Source of the DNA: JABJPM01 sp964344655
GTDB taxonomy: Archaea; Nanobdellota; Nanobdellia; SCGC-AAA011-G17; PNOQ01
Direction: 5' to 3'
NCBI GenBank assembly: GCA_964344655.1
Contig: CAYFOF010000007.1
Location: forward strand, 1 to 30,906
Length of the DNA stretch: 30,906 bases
Positions within the stretch are counted from its first letter, which is position 1, and the number at the start of each line of letters is the position of its first letter. Of the stretch, positions 25,031-30,906 are shown piece after piece. The position numbers were made by a program, and so were the translations under genes. Below the pieces are notes generated by a model. The model ran no database searches, had not been told where the DNA came from, and saw only the letters and a program-made list of their open reading frames with translations.

Positions 25031-25340
25031 TTAAAATCACTCCCAAAATTATGAAAACTATGCTAAGGTATCTGTACTTATTTATTTCTTCGTTTAGAAC
25101 TTTTGTAGATAAGGCGAAGCTAAATACGTAAGTCATGCTTGTTATTGGATATAACAGTGACACTTCTCCAAACTTAAGAGCGTGAATAAAAACTAAACTA
25201 CCAATCCCGTAAAATATAGTCCATATAATCATACTTTTGTGACTTATTTCACTTTTGTTTAGATTATTTTTTAACATTGATGCTGCGATTGCACCAATTA
25301 AGGATGCTAGTAATGTGAAGAATATTCCTTGATATAACAT
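25020..25340 (-). CDS. EmrE/ArnF-like half transporter, second subunit
   Basis: A 106-residue protein with four hydrophobic helices, beginning MLYQGIFFTLLASLIGAIA. The frame extends further upstream, but that part is hydrophilic and overlaps the previous gene, so the ATG at 25340, which shares one base with the upstream TAA stop, is the start. Later segments LVFIHALKFGEVSLLYPITS and a final helix LGVILIAR are typical of the EamA/small multidrug resistance half unit. The tight tandem with a similar gene recalls ArnE/ArnF, which flip a lipid-phosphate sugar as a heterodimer. Its position between asnB and a GT-C gene fits that role, which remains inferred. Confidence 0.68.
   Translation of the reverse strand: MLYQGIFFTLLASLIGAIAASMLKNNLNKSEISHKSMIIWTIFYGIGSLVFIHALKFGEVSLLYPITSMTYVFSFALSTKVLNEEINKYRYLSIVFIILGVILIAR
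25036..25044 (-). promoter_or_regulatory. Ribosome-binding site for the TTG-initiated GT-C gene
   Basis: On the minus strand GGGAGTGAT lies about 5 bases before the TTG at 25030. It is complementary, with one change, to the usual 3' end of archaeal 16S rRNA. It supports the rare TTG start for a gene that has no nearby ATG. Confidence 0.45.
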
Positions 25341-25690
25341 TAAGATTTCCTCCCAATAGTTATTACGCCCATCAGGATTAAAGAGGTTCCAGCTATTTTG
25401 ATTGATGTAATTTTTTCCCCTAAGATGATGTTTGCTAAAATTAGGGTCCATATGAAACTTAAAGCTAAAAAGGGATGGATGAAAGAAAGGTCTTCTCTTC
25501 TTAATGCCATTAACATTAAAATGAATCCAAATCCATTAAAGAAAAACCCTATTAGTAGTTGGGTATTTGACAGCAGAATTGCAAGGTTTAAACTAAGCTT
25601 TTCTGCTGCAAACTTCCAAAATATTTGACCTATTGCAATAGAAATTGTTGCTAAAACCATAAATCCTATTGCTTTTGTTCTATCTTTCAT
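25340..25690 (-). CDS. EmrE/ArnE-like half transporter, first subunit
   Basis: A 116-residue protein with four membrane helices near 8-25, 37-60, 70-90 and 96-113. The segments LMALRREDLSFIHPFLAL near 59-76 and ANIILGEKITSIKIAGTSLI near 86-105 match the EamA/small multidrug resistance fold, with the family's glutamate in the GEK motif of the last loop. Full length for a half-size unit. It overlaps the end of asnB by 11 bases and is joined to the second subunit through TAATG. Together the two are likely a heterodimeric lipid-linked sugar flippase; a drug or metabolite exporter is the alternative. Confidence 0.7.
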   Translation of the reverse strand: MKDRTKAIGFMVLATISIAIGQIFWKFAAEKLSLNLAILLSNTQLLIGFFFNGFGFILMLMALRREDLSFIHPFLALSFIWTLILANIILGEKITSIKIAGTSLILMGVITIGRKS

Positions 25691-27578
25691 TTTTTATGAA
25701 TTTATCATACCAAATCTTGAAACACATTAAGTTCCACATTTGTCTTGCATAAAATAATTTTCCTTTTTTGTAATTATCTGATATTTTCTGTATGTACTTG
25801 TGATTGAAAAGTCCCATGTCGGATATTTCTCTTTCGTTTAAGAAGGAGTTTCTATATTCTTTTAAATTTTTTTCTAACCAGTTTTGAATTGGTACATTGA
25901 ATGTTTGTTTTTTTCTATAAATTACACCCTTAGGTAAATTTCTTTCTAGAGATTTTTTTAGAATATATTTTGTTATATTTCCTTTCAATTTAAATCTTGA
26001 TGGAATGCTGTGTGTAAACTGAACTAGATTGTGGTCTAGGAATGGGACCCTTCCTTCTACTCCATGGGCCATAGTCATCCTATCTGTTTTCATCAGGAAG
26101 CTTTCTGGAAGCAAGTTCTTTGTATCAAAATAAGTTAGATTTTTTAAGATATCTTTTTTTTCTGTGAAAAACTCTTTGTTTATTTTTTCGTAGTCAAATG
26201 TTCTAAACTTTTCTTTTCTAATTAAATCCTTTCTTTCTTCGTCATTTATTACAGATAATAATTCATAATATGATTTAGATTGATTATTTTCTTTTAATGC
26301 GCCGATCATTAAATCAACTTTTTTGAAACTTTCATTTCCCATGTCTGAAGCATATTTGTATACCTTATTTAGTATGGGTGAAGGTATTTTTTTCATTAAA
26401 CTTGAAATTTTTGTAGTATATGGCAAATTTTTTAACTTATCTCCCCACTTGAGAAATTTGTATTGATCATAACCTGCAAATATTTCGTCTCCACCGTCTC
26501 CAGTTAAAATAACTGTTACTTTCTTTTTTGCACTTTTTGATAAAGAATACATTGGAATTAGTGCAGGATCTGCCATTGGTTCATCAAGATTCCAAATTAT
26601 CTTTGGTAGTAAGTTTACAGCTTGATCGTCTAACATTATTTCTTTGTGATCTGTGTTGAAGATCTCACTTATTTTTTTTGCATATAAGATATCTTCTGCA
26701 TTGTCGTCTTCAAAACCTACTGAAAATGTTTTAATCTCACTGTTATCTTCCTTTTTTTTCTTAATTTTATGCATTAATGATACTATTGCGCTAGAATCTA
26801 GTCCTCCGCTTAAATATGCTCCAAGGGGAACATCAGATAATAGGCGTTTTTCCACAGAACTTTCTAATAATTCTAAAGTTTTTTTAGAGTAATATTCTTC
26901 GCTTTTATCTATGTCTTCTTTTTTAATGTTCCAATACTCATTTATGTTAAGTTTATATTTTTTTAAATCGAAAATCATGTATTCTCCAGGTAAGAGTTTT
27001 TGTATGTCTCTGAACAGAGTTTTTCTTCCTGGAAGATATCTTAAGGTTATAAATTTGTTAAGTGCCTCTGTGTCAATGTCTCTTGAAATCTCTTCATACT
27101 CCAATATTGATTTTATCTCTGATGCAAAAAGAAATTTTTTATCATTGTGAAAAAAATATAGTGGTTTTATGCCTATTCTATCTCTTGCCAAGAAAAATAT
27201 TTCTTTCCTTTTGTCGTATATACAAAATGAGAACATTCCATCTAGTCTATCTAGGCAGTTTATTCCCCATTTTTTATAGGCGTAGATTATAACTTCAGTA
27301 TCTGTGTTTGATTTGAATTTGAATTCTTTAAGTTCTTTTTTTATTTCTTTGAAATTATATATTTCTCCGTTGAAAGTTATAACGATATCATCATCAGAAT
27401 CGGACATTGGCTGTTTTCCGTTTTTTGATAAATCTATGATCGATAATCTTCTGTGTCCTAAAGAAATTCCGTCATCTAAATAATATCCCTTATCGTCGGG
27501 TCCACGATGTTCTATGATAGAAGTAATTCTCTTACTTAACTCCTTATCTTCCCAGTTAAAACCAGTTATTCCGCACAT
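25680..27578 (-). CDS. asnB: Glutamine-hydrolysing asparagine synthetase-like amidotransferase
   Basis: A 632-residue AsnB-family enzyme. Cys2 in MCGITGF is the glutaminase nucleophile, with RGPDDKG near 26-32 and the glutamine site FNGEIYNFKEI near 68-78. The C-terminal ATP-dependent domain has the PP-loop YLSGGLDSSAIV near 250-261 and LTGDGGDEIFAGYD near 353-366, and ends with a lysine-rich tail. It makes amides from carboxylates. In a glycan locus such proteins often amidate a uronic acid or a related sugar acid rather than aspartate; here the upstream dehydrogenase fragment could supply one. Free asparagine synthesis, also useful for N-glycosylation, cannot be ruled out. Confidence 0.9.
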   Translation of the reverse strand: MCGITGFNWEDKELSKRITSIIEHRGPDDKGYYLDDGISLGHRRLSIIDLSKNGKQPMSDSDDDIVITFNGEIYNFKEIKKELKEFKFKSNTDTEVIIYAYKKWGINCLDRLDGMFSFCIYDKRKEIFFLARDRIGIKPLYFFHNDKKFLFASEIKSILEYEEISRDIDTEALNKFITLRYLPGRKTLFRDIQKLLPGEYMIFDLKKYKLNINEYWNIKKEDIDKSEEYYSKKTLELLESSVEKRLLSDVPLGAYLSGGLDSSAIVSLMHKIKKKKEDNSEIKTFSVGFEDDNAEDILYAKKISEIFNTDHKEIMLDDQAVNLLPKIIWNLDEPMADPALIPMYSLSKSAKKKVTVILTGDGGDEIFAGYDQYKFLKWGDKLKNLPYTTKISSLMKKIPSPILNKVYKYASDMGNESFKKVDLMIGALKENNQSKSYYELLSVINDEERKDLIRKEKFRTFDYEKINKEFFTEKKDILKNLTYFDTKNLLPESFLMKTDRMTMAHGVEGRVPFLDHNLVQFTHSIPSRFKLKGNITKYILKKSLERNLPKGVIYRKKQTFNVPIQNWLEKNLKEYRNSFLNEREISDMGLFNHKYIQKISDNYKKGKLFYARQMWNLMCFKIWYDKFIKNER

Positions 27579-27587
27579 TTTTTGAAG

Positions 27588-28439
27588 TTATAGGTTTGTT
27601 CTTTTATTTATTATTTCTGCAATTAAACCAAAGAAAAATACTTGAAAGGACATGAAGAATAGGATCAAAGTAAGTCCTCCTAAAGAATCCTGTATTATAA
27701 AGTCCCTAATTCCTCTTGCTATTGCAGCTAGAAACAACATTGAACTTAAGGGCATGAAAAATCTTATTGGATTAAAATATAGAGATAATCTTAAAACTAG
27801 TGAAAAAAATCTTACTGTATCCTTTATTGGGTGAATTTTCGATTTTCCTTTCCTTTTGTTGTAACTTATCTTTGTGTACTTAACATTCAAATTATTTGTG
27901 AGAAATGCCATTGTTATTGTGGATGTAAATGAGAATCCTTCTGGATATAAATTTTCAAATCTAAGTGCTAAGTCTTTTTTGAAAATTCTCATTCCTGAGT
28001 TTAAATCTGGAATTTTGTTGTTTGCCAGATAACTTGAAAGCCTTATCAAGAACCATTTTGGTATTCTTTTTATCAGAGAAAGATCTTTTTTATTTCTTGC
28101 ACCAACTACCATATCTTGATCTTTTGATAGTTTTACAAGTTTTGAAAATTCTTTGTTTGGATATGTTCCATCTGCGTCTGTAATGCCTATCCAAGAATAT
28201 TTTGAATTTTTAATTCCAGTTTTTAATGATGCACCATATCCTTTGTTTTGTTTATGAGTGATAATTCTTACATTATCTTCTTGTAACTCATAGTTGTATC
28301 CTTTTGAACCATCATTTACTACAACTATTTCATATTTTATTTCTTTGTTCTCAGAAAATCCTTCTTTGATTTCGTTTATTGTATTTTTCAATACAGTTGG
28401 ATGTTCATTATAACAAGGTATTACTATTGAGATTTCCAT
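27588..28439 (-). CDS. GT2 glycosyltransferase with C-terminal membrane helices
   Basis: A 283-residue enzyme when started at the ATG at 28439. A TTG 21 bases earlier would overlap the AglB gene and adds no domain. The GT-A core has ISIVIPCYNE at 3-12, VVVNDGSKGY near 39-48 and GITDADGTYP near 83-92 with the D-x-D metal motif. LNSGMRIFKKD near 142 is typical of the polyprenyl-phosphate sugar transferase group. Two hydrophobic segments, about 222-240 and 252-275, end the protein, so unlike the other GT2 here it carries its own membrane anchor. It starts 2 bases after the aglB stop and probably makes a lipid-phosphate sugar or begins the lipid-linked glycan. Confidence 0.87.
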   Translation of the reverse strand: MEISIVIPCYNEHPTVLKNTINEIKEGFSENKEIKYEIVVVNDGSKGYNYELQEDNVRIITHKQNKGYGASLKTGIKNSKYSWIGITDADGTYPNKEFSKLVKLSKDQDMVVGARNKKDLSLIKRIPKWFLIRLSSYLANNKIPDLNSGMRIFKKDLALRFENLYPEGFSFTSTITMAFLTNNLNVKYTKISYNKRKGKSKIHPIKDTVRFFSLVLRLSLYFNPIRFFMPLSSMLFLAAIARGIRDFIIQDSLGGLTLILFFMSFQVFFFGLIAEIINKRTNL

Positions 28440-28441
28440 TT

Positions 28442-30906
28442 TTAGAAATTCACCTTCCAAACATATATTCTAAATCCATCTACTCCTCTATTGTAAATAT
28501 ATCCACTAAACTTATTTAATCCACTTCCTTCAAAAAAGTATAATTTTGTAAATATGCTTTCTCTTAGAGCAGAGTCCATAATTACAGCTGTTGAAGTTTG
28601 TTTGTTATATGCTATTGCCATGTCGTTTGCATCACTGTATTCATATAAATTATTTTCAGTAACATAATATTTGGCTTGAGCTAAACCTTCTTCGGCAGTA
28701 ACTGCTGCAATATTTTGAGATTCATCTATATATACTCCATTAGAGCAGACTATTGCACCATTTTGTTGATTACATGTTCCGATGCTACCATATCTCGGAT
28801 ATGGTGCTATCCACTCGTTTGATTGGCTCTCAGATAATCCCTTTACTTCATAGTATAAATTGTTGGCTTCTTCTTCAGAGTAACTCAAATTTTCTGTTAA
28901 GAAACTTACAGTATCTTCCTTTTCTTTGTTTTTCACAGTATCATAAATGTAGGCTTTTGTGAAATCCCAAGATCCAAAATGGGCCCACACTCCTGATTTT
29001 GACACCATGTCCTCTGAAGTTATGAAATAATTTTCAGGAGGATCACAATGGGTTTTTTCTAATATCTTTTCTGAATCTAAATTGTATCCTTCTAAAACTG
29101 TTCTTGCTTCATTTCTGTTTTTTTGGAATAATTTGTATAAGATATCTATTGATTGTAATTGGTCCCCTGTTTCTTTTATTATTAGGTTATAAGCATCGTT
29201 AGCACCACAATCAAGCATTCTTAAAATCCCAACTGCTTCTTCTTCATTATCTGTTAATAGAACTTTTCCTATCCAATGTGCTTGAGGCGTATTTTGTGAA
29301 GCACCATCAAATGTAACTGCTCTGTCTGCTATTGTTTTGAACCAGTGCCCAAAGTCCCACCAAGAATTAACTATTGCATCTTCAGGAGTATTTTCTTTTA
29401 TATTAGTTAAAGTTTCAAACCATGCATCGTTCATAGAAGGAATTTCACTTTTTGCTACTTTATCTGCTTCTTTTACAAGTGGAACTAATGGGACAATCAT
29501 TAGCCCAATCAAAACTAAAGTAGTCATAACTTTATTTACTTCTAAATCTTTTATTGACCATTTCTTTATTTTTCTGTATAATGTTCCTGCAGTTATTCCT
29601 ATCCCTATACTAAATACTGGGACCATAAGAAGAATAAACCTCATCCCTTTGGTACTAGCATAAATTGTTCCTAAGAACCAAATTAAAAATAATAAGGCAT
29701 ATTTTAGTTTAGTTAATTTGTATTTCCCTAAATTTAACATGATTATTCCCGCTAGAGATAGAACGAATAGTAATGTTCCACCCATTGAGTTTATTATTCC
29801 GGAAAGAGATGCATTGTTTAATTCTGCTACGGTTGTGTAAACGTTAGGCCATAAACTAGGTTTTGCTGCCTGGTTAAGAAAAGTTGCTCCTAAAGGTCCA
29901 AGAACTATAAGTCTTAATGTGCTGAATCCTTTAATTAAACTTACTGTTATTGCTGTTGAAATTATATACACTAAAGAATTTCTTATGAATGTCTTGGCTC
30001 TTTTGACTTTGAATATATCTTTTTGGTATTTGTATAATAGTACTAAGAAATAAATTCCTGTTGCTGCCAGAATAAAATCAAAGATGTACCACCATCCCCC
30101 CCATGCCAGAGAGTATAATCCAGTAGTTAATCCTGCCAAGCCTGCAAAAGTTAATTTGTTTTTTACTTTTTTGGCCTTGAAGCTTTCTATATATAACCAA
30201 ACTATTGTTAGTGGAAAAAATACGTTATATGCATCTGTATCTGAGAATCCTGCAGGCGTCCTTCCTAAGAAGTTTACATTTGTTGCTAAAACTACTGAAG
30301 AAAAAAATGCCCCTGCATTTCCAACTAATCTTCTCGTTATGAAAAAACAAGGAATTATTGCTAATGTTGATATAATCAATGGAACTATAAATGCTGCTTC
30401 CATCATTGAAGGATTACCAAAAATAGACATGATTTTGTAAGTGTAGAATATCATAAACGGATGTAAACTATTATATACTACTTTTCCATTTGGAGCATAC
30501 ATGTGATTGTTATATAATTCTCCATCTCTTATTTCATCCCCTACGTGTCCGTTTTCTTCTATATTCTGTGCTTGTCTTAAATAGTAATATGGATCTATAG
30601 CTAAAAGATATGTTTGTCCATTTTCGTCTTGAAAGTATTCTCTTATATTATTGGCTAATTGTTCCTCCTGCAGAGCTATCTCATCTGCCTGAGAGACTAT
30701 TACTTCATTGTAATTTTTGTTTACAACTGTTTCTAAGTCCGTTTGACTTATGTCAGGATACTCCGCTAAGATTTGAGCTTCAAGATTATTTCTTATAGAA
30801 TTTTCAACTTGACTTTGGGCTGAATCTTCCGCAAAAGGTAAGTCATAAGTATATGCTCTAAAAAATATTGCTAGGAAAATAGGAATTAGGATTATGAATA
30901 GTGTTT
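28442..30906 (-). CDS. aglB: AglB/STT3-type oligosaccharyltransferase (N-terminus beyond the window)
   Basis: Transfers the finished glycan from its lipid carrier to asparagine in N-x-S/T sequons on the outer face. The frame stays open to the window edge, so 820 residues are visible and the ATG at 30502 is internal. In visible numbering, a membrane helix at 1-15 is followed by the first acidic motif DPYYYLRQ at 104-111, the second acidic motif SDTDAYN at 221-227, a TVAELN segment matching the TIxE motif, about 12 helices, and WWDFGHW at 515-521, the sequon-binding WWDYG signature. Between the first helix and DPYY lie about 85 acidic, glutamine-rich residues, longer than usual. It is upstream of, and probably co-transcribed with, the whole minus-strand array. 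Confidence 0.93.
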   Translation of the reverse strand, partial: TLFIILIPIFLAIFFRAYTYDLPFAEDSAQSQVENSIRNNLEAQILAEYPDISQTDLETVVNKNYNEVIVSQADEIALQEEQLANNIREYFQDENGQTYLLAIDPYYYLRQAQNIEENGHVGDEIRDGELYNNHMYAPNGKVVYNSLHPFMIFYTYKIMSIFGNPSMMEAAFIVPLIISTLAIIPCFFITRRLVGNAGAFFSSVVLATNVNFLGRTPAGFSDTDAYNVFFPLTIVWLYIESFKAKKVKNKLTFAGLAGLTTGLYSLAWGGWWYIFDFILAATGIYFLVLLYKYQKDIFKVKRAKTFIRNSLVYIISTAITVSLIKGFSTLRLIVLGPLGATFLNQAAKPSLWPNVYTTVAELNNASLSGIINSMGGTLLFVLSLAGIIMLNLGKYKLTKLKYALLFLIWFLGTIYASTKGMRFILLMVPVFSIGIGITAGTLYRKIKKWSIKDLEVNKVMTTLVLIGLMIVPLVPLVKEADKVAKSEIPSMNDAWFETLTNIKENTPEDAIVNSWWDFGHWFKTIADRAVTFDGASQNTPQAHWIGKVLLTDNEEEAVGILRMLDCGANDAYNLIIKETGDQLQSIDILYKLFQKNRNEARTVLEGYNLDSEKILEKTHCDPPENYFITSEDMVSKSGVWAHFGSWDFTKAYIYDTVKNKEKEDTVSFLTENLSYSEEEANNLYYEVKGLSESQSNEWIAPYPRYGSIGTCNQQNGAIVCSNGVYIDESQNIAAVTAEEGLAQAKYYVTENNLYEYSDANDMAIAYNKQTSTAVIMDSALRESIFTKLYFFEGSGLNKFSGYIYNRGVDGFRIYVWKVNF

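Noticed and set aside
25341..25451. N-terminal extension of the second half transporter
   Set aside because: The extra 37 residues are hydrophilic, overlap the first half-transporter gene in another frame, and do not fit the family. The ATG at 25340 overlapping the stop is a better start.
30500..30502. ATG as the start of the oligosaccharyltransferase
   Set aside because: The frame is open upstream to the window edge and encodes the first membrane helix and the catalytic DPYYYLR motif, so this Met is internal.
1..30906. Bacterial (for example CPR/Patescibacteria) origin
   Set aside because: The heptose and nonulosonate genes would fit a bacterium, but the TATA-box position, the AglB/STT3 type and the SpoIIM-like protein fit an archaeon better. 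Not fully excluded without marker genes.
1..30906. CRISPR arrays, tRNA genes or insertion sequences
   Set aside because: I found no regularly spaced repeats, cloverleaf-like sequences, transposase motifs or flanking inverted repeats. The recurrent T-rich runs are just lysine and phenylalanine codons in an AT-rich genome.

Overview
This is a dense, AT-rich window, roughly 30 percent G+C by eye, almost wholly devoted to making, transferring and exporting surface glycans. It most likely comes from an archaeon, probably a DPANN lineage such as Woesearchaeota or Pacearchaeota. The support is a partial AglB/STT3 oligosaccharyltransferase, an archaeal-type SpoIIM-like membrane protein, and TATA-like boxes centred about 24-32 nt upstream of many first start codons, which is the layout of leaderless archaeal transcripts. 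The lineage is an inference, because no rRNA or other phylogenetic marker lies in the window. A run of 10 Ns at 1033-1042 shows that this is a scaffold.

Layout. (a) 1-2556: the start of a nucleotide-sugar dehydrogenase (minus), a SpoIIM-like protein (plus), the assembly gap, and a Wzx-like flippase (plus). (b) 2539-10686: a sialic-acid-like block on the minus strand (Gmd, NeuC, a capsule-type glycosyltransferase, NeuA, NeuB, GT4), split by a plus-strand pair (NodB deacetylase, methyltransferase). (c) 10806-13955: a plus-strand operon of two tandem paralogues, each fusing a nucleotidyltransferase-like domain to a thymidylate-kinase-like P-loop domain, followed by a small methyltransferase. (d) 13941-30906: one long, tightly overlapping minus-strand array. 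In transcription order it holds AglB/STT3 (cut by the window end), GT2, AsnB, two EmrE/ArnE-F-like half transporters, a GT-C-like membrane protein, GT2, DUF2304, GT9, GmhA, GmhB, HldE, HldD, a GT9 interrupted by an in-frame TGA, GT4, methyltransferase and GT4.

How it fits together. GmhA, HldE, GmhB and HldD form a complete route from sedoheptulose 7-phosphate to ADP-L-glycero-D-manno-heptose, and they sit between two GT9 (heptosyltransferase-family) genes. NeuC, NeuB and NeuA would give a CMP-nonulosonate, and Gmd a GDP-4-keto-6-deoxymannose. GT4, GT9, capsule-type and GT2 enzymes would build a lipid-linked glycan, methyltransferases, a deacetylase and AsnB could decorate it, the flippase could move it across the membrane, and AglB could transfer it to protein. 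The GT2, DUF2304, half-transporter and GT-C genes look like a second arm that loads single sugars onto a lipid phosphate, flips them and uses them on the outer face.

No stretch longer than 300 bases lacks a gene. I saw no tRNA, rRNA, CRISPR array or insertion sequence.
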